DNA of 64,000 bases from positions 30,495-94,494 of the forward strand of contig CAXTJP010000001.1 of assembly GCA_964244615.1 (NCBI GenBank), read 5' to 3'. How positions within the stretch are numbered: the stretch's first letter is position 1; each line of letters starts with the position of its first letter. Below the pieces are notes generated by a model. The model was not told the DNA's origin. It worked only from the letters and a program-made list of their open reading frames with translations, and did no database searches. This document shows, one piece after another, positions 17,814 through 26,393 of the stretch. This DNA is from BOG-908 sp964244615 (lineage in GTDB: Bacteria; Pseudomonadota; Alphaproteobacteria; Acetobacterales; Acetobacteraceae). The translations under genes and the position numbers were made by a program.

Positions 17814-19145
17814 ATGACACCGCCGCCGAGCATGGGGGCTGCCACGCCGTTGGCATTGGCACGAACGGCCCCGGCCGCGAGCGAAGTCTCAACGACGAGG
17901 CAGCGCCGTGGCCCTGTGGATGGCACGCCAGGCCAGCCCGGCTCCACGCCCGCCGACAGGCTCGCCTGGCTGGATGCCATGCGGCTGCTCACCATGGTCG
18001 AGATCCTGGGCTTTCACTGGCTGAGAACGTGCCAGGAGAACGGCAGCTTCGGACTGACCTGGTCGCCAGGATACGAGGACGTGGGCAGGGGATTGCACCA
18101 GATCGGTTACTTGCTGACCGACCAGACGGGTTTGTCGGCAGCGTCGTTCTGCAACAACCTGATCGGCCTTGTTTTCGGCTATGGCTGGGAGGCGGTGAAC
18201 GTGTTCGTGATGCTGAGCGGCATCGGCCTGGCGCTCAGCTACCGTCGCGGCACGGCTCTGCGGCCCTGGTATGCGCGGCGATACCGACGCATTCTCGTGC
18301 CGTACTACCTGGCCTGCTTTCCGCTGATACTCGCAGCCGAAATGCTCAGGCAGGTCGGCAGCGGGCGTCCGGGCATGCTCGGTCATCTCGCCGCCAAGCT
18401 CACCGTCAAGAACCTGCCCGATCCGCTGGGCATCGAACTGGCCAAGCACCTGGTCCTGATCGACCCGCGGCAGTTTCTCGGCATCATCGACTTCTTCTCG
18501 CCGGCCTGGTGGTTCTTGCCGCCGATCCTGTTCGCCTACCTGCTGTTTCCAGGCCTCGTCTGGTTGTTCGACCGCCTGGGTGCTGCTCCCGTGCTGGCGG
18601 CGGCGTTCGTCATCTCACTGTCGGCGTACGAGCTCACCCATTTCGGCCTGCTGCCCGAGCACGGCTGGTACTTCGTGGCGCTGCACGAATGCTTCGACTT
18701 CAACCTTGCGATCTGGGTGGGCCTTCGTCTGCGCAGCGATGGCGGCCGGGCGCACATCGCGCGTTGGCTGCGCTCGCCCACGGCTTTGGCGATCGGCGCG
18801 GCCGCTTTCGTGGCCGGCAACGTGTTGAGCTGGTTTTCGCCGACGCATTTCGTCGCCAGCTGCGTGTTCGCGCCCGGGCTTGCGATCCTGTTGGGCTGGA
18901 TGTCGATCCATCTGACCCGCCTGCACTGGACGGCTGGCGCAGCCCGGAGGTGGGACACGTATTTCATCTATCTTCTGCACCAGTGGATCGCCTTTCCTCT
19001 TGTGCTTGCCACCGCGCTGCTGGCTGGTCCGTTGGCCCATTCCGTCGGCTTCGCGGCAGGAATGCTGGCCTATCTCTGCCTCGTGCTGCTCGTGGTGGCC
19101 GTGTTTTCCCGGACAGTGGCGTACCTGCCTGCAGCTTTGCGGTAA
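17814..19145 (+). CDS. acyltransferase 3 (OafA/NRPS-tailoring-like) membrane protein
   Basis: A 443-residue acyltransferase-3 family protein with about ten hydrophobic helices after a 45-residue Pro/Ala-rich N-terminus. The domain begins DRLAWLDAMRLLTMVEILGFHW, containing the H-W near helix 1 that replaces the usual histidine site. It continues with FVMLSGIGLALSY and a basic RRYRRILVPYYLA loop; a DTYFIYLLHQWIAFPL segment closes it. Such proteins move acyl groups across the membrane onto sugars or lipids. It follows the ligase by 34 bases on the same strand, so it may acylate the operon's product or decorate the EPS. The acyl donor is unknown. Confidence 0.82.
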   Translation: MTPPPSMGAATPLALARTAPAASEVSTTRQRRGPVDGTPGQPGSTPADRLAWLDAMRLLTMVEILGFHWLRTCQENGSFGLTWSPGYEDVGRGLHQIGYLLTDQTGLSAASFCNNLIGLVFGYGWEAVNVFVMLSGIGLALSYRRGTALRPWYARRYRRILVPYYLACFPLILAAEMLRQVGSGRPGMLGHLAAKLTVKNLPDPLGIELAKHLVLIDPRQFLGIIDFFSPAWWFLPPILFAYLLFPGLVWLFDRLGAAPVLAAAFVISLSAYELTHFGLLPEHGWYFVALHECFDFNLAIWVGLRLRSDGGRAHIARWLRSPTALAIGAAAFVAGNVLSWFSPTHFVASCVFAPGLAILLGWMSIHLTRLHWTAGAARRWDTYFIYLLHQWIAFPLVLATALLAGPLAHSVGFAAGMLAYLCLVLLVVAVFSRTVAYLPAALR

Positions 19146-19160
19146 GCGACGCCACGGCGA

Positions 19161-20519
19161 TCAGAGAAAGGTGCTGGCCGTCTGTTCAAGCGGCCGCCGG
19201 GAGAGAGCGGCGTGCTTGGGGCCGGCGTCCACCATGCCGACATGCTTGGCCCTCCAGCGGGCGAGCATACGCGCCAGCAATCCACGGTCGGGCCACGGCA
19301 GACGCACCAGTTCGGCCAGCAAGCGCGGATCGTCCCAGGGGACGTCATGGAAGGCTTCGTGCAGGGCCGGCATGGTCGGGTCCTGCCGCCAGGCCTGGGG
19401 GAACAACGCGATCGTCTTGTTGACCGTCGACGGTTCGCTCGACACGGCGAGGCCGGTCATCGTGCCTGCCAAAGCCGACATGGGATCGCATCCCACCCCC
19501 AGGGCCAAGGATGCCAGCGGCGTGCTTCTGCCGTTCAACTCGATGAGATGTGCCCGGCCGGTGGCGGATTCCACGATGAAATCCAGGCCGCAAAACCCCG
19601 ACAGGCCGAGCTGCCCGACGAGTTGCTCCGCCATGTCGCGCATCTCGGCGTTGTCGGTGACCTGCACCACGGTGGACGCACCGACTTCGGTTCTTGCCTT
19701 GAGGACGTTGACGTATATGCCGCCCAGCACACGCCCTCGCCTGCAGGACACCACGCAGTTTGCCGGATGACCCTCGACGTACCGTTGCAAACTGACGCGC
19801 GGCACGGCACGGGAAAGACAAGGCAGCACGTGAAACGCGTCGCGGTCGACAAGCAAGCGTTTGAGGGCGCGCACGACCGGCAACGGCCGCGACAGCTTTT
19901 CGAAGGCTGCCTCGGCCTGGGCGGCGCTTCGAACGACCACCACACCCAGACCGCCCCAGGTCCCGTCCACCTTCATCACAGCCGCCGCGCCCAGCGCTTC
20001 GAACGCAACGCCGGCAGACGCGGCCGAGTTGACCTCCAACGTCTCAGGCGCACGCAGCCCGGCCGATCGCGCACAGCGTATGAGTTCGACCCGGCTGTCC
20101 ACGATCGGGAAGCTCGCGGGAGAGCCCAGGGAACGCTCGAGAATATCGCGCCGATGTGTATCGGACCGTTCGTAGAGGCAGTGGAGATGCGACAGCGCCC
20201 GGTCGTCGCACGGCACCACCAGATCGGGTCTCGCTGTCCCGATCGCCTTGCCAAGCGAACCGATGGGACGCACTGCAGAATAACGATGCAGCCGGTGCAC
20301 GCCCCGGGTCTTGTAAAGCGGATGTCCGACCGGGCAAACCGCCTCGACGCGAAACCCCAGTTTGTTGAACCGCGCGGCCATGCGTGCAGCAAACGCCCAC
20401 CATACCGTCGTGGTGAGAAGGACGGTCGGCACTTTCGCTCCGACATGCAACAGGTCGCCACCGTGCGGTAGGTCCAGTTGCGCGTGCAGGTGTGCGAGCG
20501 AGCTCGAAAGCGAAGTCAT
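19161..20519 (-). CDS. ATP-grasp domain ligase of unknown substrate
   Basis: A 452-residue protein read from the ATG at 20519; the longer open frame to 20684 has low-quality, shadow-like residues. The N-terminal third is a Rossmann-like pre-ATP-grasp domain (PTVLLTTTVWWAFAARMAARF, then DLVVPCDDRALSHL). The ATP-grasp core has AAVMKVDGTWGGLGVVVVRS as the glycine-rich loop, and GFCGLDFIVE plus HLIELNGRSTPLASLAL with the metal-binding E-x-N-x-R. ATP-grasp ligases join a carboxylate to an amine or thiol through an acyl-phosphate. It is convergent with the membrane acyltransferase across 15 bases. Joining an amino acid to a product of the neighbouring operon would fit, but there is no direct evidence. 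Confidence 0.75.
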   Translation of the reverse strand: MTSLSSSLAHLHAQLDLPHGGDLLHVGAKVPTVLLTTTVWWAFAARMAARFNKLGFRVEAVCPVGHPLYKTRGVHRLHRYSAVRPIGSLGKAIGTARPDLVVPCDDRALSHLHCLYERSDTHRRDILERSLGSPASFPIVDSRVELIRCARSAGLRAPETLEVNSAASAGVAFEALGAAAVMKVDGTWGGLGVVVVRSAAQAEAAFEKLSRPLPVVRALKRLLVDRDAFHVLPCLSRAVPRVSLQRYVEGHPANCVVSCRRGRVLGGIYVNVLKARTEVGASTVVQVTDNAEMRDMAEQLVGQLGLSGFCGLDFIVESATGRAHLIELNGRSTPLASLALGVGCDPMSALAGTMTGLAVSSEPSTVNKTIALFPQAWRQDPTMPALHEAFHDVPWDDPRLLAELVRLPWPDRGLLARMLARWRAKHVGMVDAGPKHAALSRRPLEQTASTFL

Positions 20520-21023
20520 GGACGCGATACGCACCCTCTCACCAGTATACGGTATCGACAGCCTCCCCGGGGAGCGCGTCCCATGGGAGCTTTCTTCTTC
20601 AACCAGCCGCTTGACACGCCGACACGACAAACACCCTTCTGTCAGAAGACGTTGCCGACCGGACATGAAAGGACGAGGAGCCACTGCACGGCGCGATCCA
20701 GCGCAAGTCTGCTCGGAAGATCAATCCGGAGAAGCTGCGCCAAACCAAGTTCTACATGGCAAGATATCGTCGACAAAGTCAACGATTGTGGTGATCCCGA
20801 CGGCCAGGATTCGCAGGATCAAATAGTCCTTTGAGTCATGGCGGGCTCTGCATGCTGCCATCGACGGTTGCAGACTTTCCCGCTGAACCTGAAAAGTCGG
20901 CGTGTCCGAAGGGAGCGAGCCTGTTCACCGCCGGCGCCAGGACAGTCCAGCATGGTCGCCGGCTCACGATGTTCCGCGTCCGAAAGACCTGTAGTGTCCG
21001 CCTGCGCCATGCTATGCCAAGCA
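20520..21023. other. 504-bp divergent intergenic region, no convincing gene
   Basis: This lies between the divergent ATP-grasp gene and the second acyltransferase gene. Open frames of 118-155 codons cross it on the plus strand, but they lack start signals and domain-like composition. I see no tRNA, terminator or clear operator. It presumably holds both promoters. Confidence 0.5.
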
Positions 21024-22127
21024 ATGGGAACCGCGACCCTTGCTTCTCTGCGCACCGGGCGACCGGACTTCCCGACGATCCAGGTTCTGCGAGCCCTGGC
21101 GGCCTTGATGGTCGTGGCCTTCCATGCCTTGGAAGCGTGGCAACGATTGCTGGATCCACGACACGCGACGGCCGCCTGGCCGAACGGGTCTGCCGGGGTC
21201 GATCTGTTTTTCGTCATCAGCGGCTTCGTCATCGCTATCGCCTCGCGCAGCCTGGCAGGCGGCCCGCTTGGCTGGCGCCTGTTTCTCATGCGGCGGTTGC
21301 AACGGATCGTCCCTCTGTACTGGCTGCTGACCACGTGCATGCTGGCCATGGTGCTCCTCGCGCCAGCGCTCGCGCCGCATATCCAGCCCGGTGTCTGGAA
21401 CACCGCAGCGTCGTACCTGTTCGTCCCGTCTTACGACAGGGCAGGCCTGCTGCGGCCTGTGCTCACGGTGGGCTGGACCCTCAACTTCGAAATGCTGTTC
21501 TACGTCCTGTTCGCAGCCGCCCTCGCCTGGCGGATTGCACCGCTCAAGCTGCTCCTGCCGATCCTGCTGCCGCTGGCGCTGCTCGGTTTCTTTCGCCTTG
21601 ACAGCTGGCCGGCCGTGACGTCGCTCGCCAACAGCCTGGTGCTGGAGTTCTGCTTCGGGATCGTGGTGGCCCAGATCCACATGTCAGGCCGTCGCGTCTC
21701 GCCTGCCTGGGCCTGGTGTCTTTTGGTCGGTGGTTGCTGCCTGCTACCGACCTTGCCTGACGCGGGTGCTGCACGCGGGTTGGTTTGGGGCCTTCCGGCG
21801 GCCGCGATCGTGTTGGGCGCGACGATGCTGGAGCCTGTACTGGGGCCGTATATCCCGGTCCTCGCTCTTGAGCTCGGTGATGCCTCCTACGCCATCTACC
21901 TGGTACACCCGTTCATCGTTCCGGCGCTGGCTCATGGGTTCCGACACCTGCCTGTGTCGCGCGGTGCGCTGCTGTTCATCGAAGTCGGCGCCTCGATACT
22001 GGCAAGCGGGCTCGCCGGCAGACTGCTCAACCAGCGTTTGGAACGGCCTATGCTGGCCTGGTTCAGGCGTGGACGCCCGCAGCGCAGCGTGGAGGCCGCT
22101 CAGCCTGTGCCAATGGGCACGGCCTGA
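21024..22127 (+). CDS. acyltransferase 3 (OafA/YrhL-type) membrane protein
   Basis: A 367-residue acyltransferase-3 protein. The ATG at 21024 is followed after 15 residues by the domain start DFPTIQVLRALAALMVVAFHALEAW, with the conserved R and H of helix 1; longer in-frame starts at 20838 and beyond add a Cys/Arg-rich stretch unlike protein. The family signature GSAGVDLFFVISGFVIAIASR follows, then LFLMRRLQRIVPLYWLLT and about eight more helices, ending DASYAIYLVHPFIVPAL. It probably O-acetylates a polysaccharide or glycolipid at the inner membrane. The gene stands alone, 77 bases from the convergent secreted-protein gene. Confidence 0.88.
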   Translation: MGTATLASLRTGRPDFPTIQVLRALAALMVVAFHALEAWQRLLDPRHATAAWPNGSAGVDLFFVISGFVIAIASRSLAGGPLGWRLFLMRRLQRIVPLYWLLTTCMLAMVLLAPALAPHIQPGVWNTAASYLFVPSYDRAGLLRPVLTVGWTLNFEMLFYVLFAAALAWRIAPLKLLLPILLPLALLGFFRLDSWPAVTSLANSLVLEFCFGIVVAQIHMSGRRVSPAWAWCLLVGGCCLLPTLPDAGAARGLVWGLPAAAIVLGATMLEPVLGPYIPVLALELGDASYAIYLVHPFIVPALAHGFRHLPVSRGALLFIEVGASILASGLAGRLLNQRLERPMLAWFRRGRPQRSVEAAQPVPMGTA

Positions 22128-22204
22128 TCGTCGCGAGAAGTCCCAAAGACTCCGTCGCGGCCCATGGCCACCCTTGTCGAACCGTCGGTCAGGTCAGCCC
22201 GTCG

Positions 22205-24178
22205 TCAATCGGGCTTCGTCACGGCAAGGACGAGCGTGTCCCAGCGAGACAGCGAAACCGGCAGAGTGATCAGGCCGGCTTGCGCGTCGATGACGGTGCT
22301 GGTTGCCTTGAACAAGTCCGAGACCTGGGCTCGTGCGATACCCAGATCGGCCAAGGTCACCGTGCCGGATGCGCTGTCAGCCATGGGCCCGGTCGAAGGA
22401 TTGCTGATGACCAAGATCAGCCGCCCGTTCTGGTCATAGAACCCGAAGCAGGCCAGACCCGCGGACAGCTTGAGCGGCTGGTTGGTCAAGGCGGCAAACT
22501 CGCCGGGCGAGCTGACGACCGGCGCTATGGAAGTGAGCGCCTGCAGCTCGGATGGCGGCAGCAAGCTGGTGCCGCCGATCACCGCCCATGCCGAAGGTGC
22601 ATTGTTCGTGCCGGCTTTGATGCTGCCGAGCGCTGCATCGGAGACGTAGTAGCCGACCGGACCGCCGCCATCGATGAAGGTCTGCAGGTCCGTCGCGGAC
22701 AGGTAGCCACCGACCGAGAGGCCCGCACCGTGGCTGGCGGCGCCGGCCCGTTCGACGGCACGCTCGATGGCGGCCGAGTAGTACAGAGCCGCCCCGAACG
22801 GCCGGGTCGGCACGATGGACTGTATCAAGGAGGTGAGAGGGTCCAACGCGCTGAGCGTTCCGACATCCCAGTAATCGCGTGTGGTGTAGGCAAGCGCCCG
22901 CCGCACCCGGCCAGCTTGGTCGGCGACATGCGCCCAGGCCGACCACAGCCACAGGCGCTTCATTAGCTTGTAGCCGACCTCCTGCCGCGTCGCCTGGTCC
23001 AGCGTGGGGTAGAATTGCGCGATGGCCTGCCAGTAGGCGCTGTCATCGGCCTCCAGGTTGGCGCCGTTTCGCAATCTCGGCTCGCGTGCGGCAGCGACGG
23101 CGAAGCCGGAAAGCTCGCCTACGGGAGAGACCGCGACCGGCCCCTGGCGATCGGCCTGGATCAGGTGATCGTCCCATGTGCACAGGTATGATCTCGGGTT
23201 TATATGAGCCACGAGAATGCGCTCGTCATTGCCGACCATGCGGCGATAGGACGGAGTCTCCGCACATTGATCGACGACCAGCCCGGTCCGGCCCGCGGCG
23301 CCGCCTACGCGCAGGGCCAGTGCTCGGTAGAAGGCGCCGTAGCCCGCCGAGAGGAAGTCGTTCCACTGGTTGAACGCATTCCGTACGATCCAGTCTGCCT
23401 GGGCCGGTACCGTGGCGCCCTGGATCGTCAGCGACGGGTAGGCCTTGGCGAACGCGGACACGATGCGCGGGTTGAAGCTTTGGAAGCTGGAGGGCCGGTC
23501 GGGCTGGCTGTCGGTGAAATCCGAAAGGATCAGGCCGTAGGCGCCGGACAATGCCGATGTCAGGGACCAACGATAGGCATAATCGTCGCCCCAGTCGCAC
23601 GCCGTCATGCCAGGCGGACAATCGGCCGTGTCGAGCGGCGTGAGCGGGCTGATGTGGCCCCACTGACCGCCCCAGGATCTGTAGTAGCTCTCCGTCGGCA
23701 TGGCGCCTCCGTCGAAGCCAAGATCCCAATATTGCGGGTGCGTGGCTACGAAGTTCCGCCAGGCCACAAATTCCGGCTTGTTGTAGAAGCCAAGGTTGAG
23801 ATCGTTGACGACGAAGTCAGGTGGGTTCTGGAACGTCCCCGGTGGAAACGAGGCCGCGTACGTGTCTTCCCAACGCTGCAGGCCGGCGGCGGGAACGATA
23901 CCGGCGGCTTCGAGCGAAGCGGCAGCATGTTTCGCAGACGCAATATCGTCCGGATTGTCGTAGAACGAACTCGGATTCGCCTGGTAGAACAGGTTGCCCG
24001 GTTCCAGCCCGACTGCGGCCCCGTAGGAATACTGGAAGATGCTGTTTTGGAAAGGCAGTGTTCTGTAGCTGGTCATGCCCACTTGCCCGGCCGCATCCAC
24101 CGGCTGACTCATCGCCGCCTGGCACCAGGCGGCCGCTGCTATGCTGATGGGAACGATGTATCGACGAAAATCCGACAT
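22205..24178 (-). CDS. large secreted protein of unknown function (possible glycoside hydrolase-like)
   Basis: A 657-residue protein from the ATG at 24178, with a signal peptide (basic YRR, hydrophobic PISIAAAAWCQAA, likely cleavage near SQPVDA). The mature part is rich in Trp, Tyr and Asp (YRSWGGQWGHISPLTPLD, FDGGAMPTESYY, WNDFLSAGYGAFYRAL) as in carbohydrate-active TIM-barrel enzymes. The last 90 residues look like a beta-sandwich (LILVISNPSTGPMADS to SRWDTLVLAV). I do not recognise a specific family, and catalytic residues cannot be assigned. In a polysaccharide locus, a periplasmic or extracellular glycan-processing enzyme is plausible but unproven. Confidence 0.7.
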   Translation of the reverse strand: MSDFRRYIVPISIAAAAWCQAAMSQPVDAAGQVGMTSYRTLPFQNSIFQYSYGAAVGLEPGNLFYQANPSSFYDNPDDIASAKHAAASLEAAGIVPAAGLQRWEDTYAASFPPGTFQNPPDFVVNDLNLGFYNKPEFVAWRNFVATHPQYWDLGFDGGAMPTESYYRSWGGQWGHISPLTPLDTADCPPGMTACDWGDDYAYRWSLTSALSGAYGLILSDFTDSQPDRPSSFQSFNPRIVSAFAKAYPSLTIQGATVPAQADWIVRNAFNQWNDFLSAGYGAFYRALALRVGGAAGRTGLVVDQCAETPSYRRMVGNDERILVAHINPRSYLCTWDDHLIQADRQGPVAVSPVGELSGFAVAAAREPRLRNGANLEADDSAYWQAIAQFYPTLDQATRQEVGYKLMKRLWLWSAWAHVADQAGRVRRALAYTTRDYWDVGTLSALDPLTSLIQSIVPTRPFGAALYYSAAIERAVERAGAASHGAGLSVGGYLSATDLQTFIDGGGPVGYYVSDAALGSIKAGTNNAPSAWAVIGGTSLLPPSELQALTSIAPVVSSPGEFAALTNQPLKLSAGLACFGFYDQNGRLILVISNPSTGPMADSASGTVTLADLGIARAQVSDLFKATSTVIDAQAGLITLPVSLSRWDTLVLAVTKPD

Positions 24179-24550
24179 TGCTGTTTCCCGAATGGGGGTC
24201 GACCGGAGCCTGCCCCTGAACAGATCGATCTCGTTGCGGACACGCCCTTGGACTCGTCGAACATCTGGCTGGACGACGCGCGCCATCCGGCCGATCAGGG
24301 CCGTTCCGCGCAGCGCTGACACGGCTGATCGCGGCGCGGCATTCTGCATTGCTGGCAAGCCTGGCACAGTGACATGACTATCGGTCTGTAGCAGGCTCCA
24401 CGGAAGCTTACAACCTTAAGCTGTCATATGATGACTTATTCTACTCAAGGTAGCGTCTTCTTGTTGCTGCCCATCGTTGCCAGTTGACGTCGTTTTGCTT
24501 AGTCACTATCGTTCCATCAGGGTACAGGTACCAGGGCTCGGTAAGCACTG
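24179..24550. other. 372-bp intergenic region with a short palindrome
   Basis: This holds the 5' side of the secreted-protein gene. GTCAT, ATG, ATGAC (a 5-bp inverted repeat around 24424-24436) follows an AGCTT/AAGCT pair. No gene, RNA or terminator is convincing. The stretch looks more AT-rich than its surroundings by eye. Confidence 0.4.
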
Positions 24551-24742
24551 ATGGCGAGGCTTGAAGGTCGTCGCTTCTTGACCCGTCTGATCAGGGCGCT
24601 GTCGGTGCTGATCAGGGCCATACTCCTGACGCCGATCATACTCTGCCTGGCTTTTGCGTGGCTCGTGGCTGCCGCCCTGGCGATGATCGGCAACCTTCTC
24701 CGCCTGACCCGCAAGTCCGACGCTTCCGGCATGGATCCCTAG
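24551..24742 (+). CDS. small single-pass membrane protein (hypothetical)
   Basis: A 63-residue frame with a basic N-terminus (MARLEGRRFLTRLIRALSVL), a hydrophobic segment of about 25 residues (LLTPIILCLAFAWLVAAALAM) and a basic tail (RLTRKSD). This charge pattern looks like a real membrane miniprotein, but the Shine-Dalgarno sequence is weak and no family is recognised. It lies 108 bases upstream of the decarboxylase-like gene on the same strand. Confidence 0.45.
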   Translation: MARLEGRRFLTRLIRALSVLIRAILLTPIILCLAFAWLVAAALAMIGNLLRLTRKSDASGMDP

Positions 24743-24850
24743 CAGCCTGCGGGGACGGCAAACACTGGCGAACTTGGCTGGGCCGGTGAGTTGGCCGACT
24801 TTAGCGAAGCGCTTGCGATCGGCCGCATCACCATGCCGGAGGAGTTGAGC

Positions 24851-26272
24851 ATGGACGGGCGGGACATCGTGACGGAGAACAGCGTATTGCAGCGCGCGCA
24901 GGCGCACGCGGAACGATTCCTCGCAAGCCTTTCCACGGCACCGTTATCGGCCACCAAGGATGCAGCCGCATTGCGGCAGGCGCTCGGCGGTCCGATGCCG
25001 GAGACGGGGACGCCGCCGGAGGAGGTCATCGATGCACTCGTGGCAGCGGTCGAGGGCGGCCTGCTTCGCTCCGGGTCCGGGCGCTTTTTCGGCTGGGTCA
25101 TCGGCGGCACGCTGCCGGTGGCGCTCGCGGCCGACTGGATGACCGCCGTCTGGGATCAGAACGCGGCCTCCTATGCCACCAGCCCGGCCGCATCGGTGGC
25201 GGAGGAGGTCTGCGGCACGTGGCTGAAGGACGTGCTGATGCTGCCGCCGGACGCGTCGTTCGCCATCGTCACAGGATGTCAGATGGCGCATGCCACCGCG
25301 CTTGCGGCCGCCCGACACCGGCTGCTGCAGCGCCGTGGCATCGATGTGGAGGCCGACGGGCTCGCGGGTGCACCGCGCATACGGATCCTCACCGGGGCGC
25401 ACAGGCACGAATCCCTGCTGCGCGCGGCCAGGCTGCTCGGGCTGGGATCGCGCTGCGTCGAACTGGTCGCCTGCGATCCCGACGGCAGGCTGTCGATGGC
25501 CGCCCTGGCTCGGGCGCTGGCTGCCGACGCGGGACCGACCATCGTCGTGCTGCAGGCCGGCGACATGAACACCGGCAGGTTCGACGATTTCGGACAGGCC
25601 TGTGCGCTGGCGCACGCGGCCGGCGCCTGGGTGCATGTGGACGGCGCCTTCGGCCTCTGGGCGGCCGTCAGCGAACGAACGCGTCACCTGCTGAACGGCG
25701 CGTCGCAAGCCGATAGCTGGGTGACCGACGGGCACAAATGGCTGAACCAGGGTTTCGATTCGGGCTACGTGTTCGTCGCGGATGCGGTCGCGCACCGGGC
25801 CGCCTTCGCCTTGGAAACCCAATACAGCCACGCCGTGGAAGGCACGCGTCGGCAGATCGACTGGAACCCGGAATGGTCGCGCCGTGCGCGCGTGTTCTCG
25901 GTGTACGCGTCGTTGCGCGGCCTGGGGCGCAGCGGTTTGTGCGAGCTGATCGAACGGTGCTGCGACATGACGCGCCGGCTCGTGGCGGCCCTGGAGCAGC
26001 TGCCTGGCGTGGTGGTGCTGGCGGCGCCGGTCATCAACCAGGCGCTCGTCTGTTTCACCGCGCCAGACGGCCAGGACGACGAGAGGACCGATCGGGTGAT
26101 CGCCGAATTGCAGGCGTCGGGCGAGGCGTGGTTCGGCGGCACGACGTGGCGTGGCCGCCGGGCGATGCGGATATCGGTCTGCAACTGGAGTACCAACGAG
26201 AGCGATGTCGGTCGCGCCGTGCAATCCATCCGTTGCGCCATACGTGACGTGGCAGCGCAGGGCAGTCGGTAA
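24851..26272 (+). CDS. PLP-dependent group II decarboxylase / fold-type I enzyme
   Basis: A 473-residue enzyme of the group II decarboxylase (Pfam pyridoxal_deC) type. I chose the ATG at 24851 because an ideal GGAGGAG lies six bases upstream; an in-frame start at 24791 has no such signal. The PLP lysine is Lys296 in SWVTDGHKWLNQGFDSGYVF. Other family features are FFGWVIGGTLPVALAADWM, TGCQMAHATALAAARHRLL and GAWVHVDGAFGLWAAVSE, with the Asp that pairs with the pyridine nitrogen. Relatives decarboxylate aromatic amino acids, aspartate or diaminobutyrate; some annotated members act as aminotransferases. The substrate is unknown. It is convergent with the demethylase operon across a repeat copy. 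Confidence 0.82.
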   Translation: MDGRDIVTENSVLQRAQAHAERFLASLSTAPLSATKDAAALRQALGGPMPETGTPPEEVIDALVAAVEGGLLRSGSGRFFGWVIGGTLPVALAADWMTAVWDQNAASYATSPAASVAEEVCGTWLKDVLMLPPDASFAIVTGCQMAHATALAAARHRLLQRRGIDVEADGLAGAPRIRILTGAHRHESLLRAARLLGLGSRCVELVACDPDGRLSMAALARALAADAGPTIVVLQAGDMNTGRFDDFGQACALAHAAGAWVHVDGAFGLWAAVSERTRHLLNGASQADSWVTDGHKWLNQGFDSGYVFVADAVAHRAAFALETQYSHAVEGTRRQIDWNPEWSRRARVFSVYASLRGLGRSGLCELIERCCDMTRRLVAALEQLPGVVVLAAPVINQALVCFTAPDGQDDERTDRVIAELQASGEAWFGGTTWRGRRAMRISVCNWSTNESDVGRAVQSIRCAIRDVAAQGSR

Positions 26273-26384
26273 GCGATTCTTTTCTAAAAACAAACAAAGA
26301 ACTTTGCCTCTTGAGTCGCGCGTTGCGGAGAGTCCCGCGACAGCACGAGCAGTTTTCGCTGCTCAAAGCAGGCCTTTGCCTCAC
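26273..26384. repeat. dispersed palindromic repeat, copy A (degenerate long copy)
   Basis: This lies between convergent genes. The A/T-rich first arm is eroded. The core TTGCGGAGAGTCCCGCGACAG and the closing hairpin AGCAGTTTTCGCTGCT with GGCCTTTGCCT match the reverse complement of the 58.7-kb copy. Confidence 0.65.
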
Positions 26385-26393
26385 CAACGCGCG

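Noticed and set aside
20362..20834. Two plus-strand frames in the gap before the second acyltransferase
   Set aside because: No Shine-Dalgarno sequence, no domain-like composition, and one overlaps the ATP-grasp gene.
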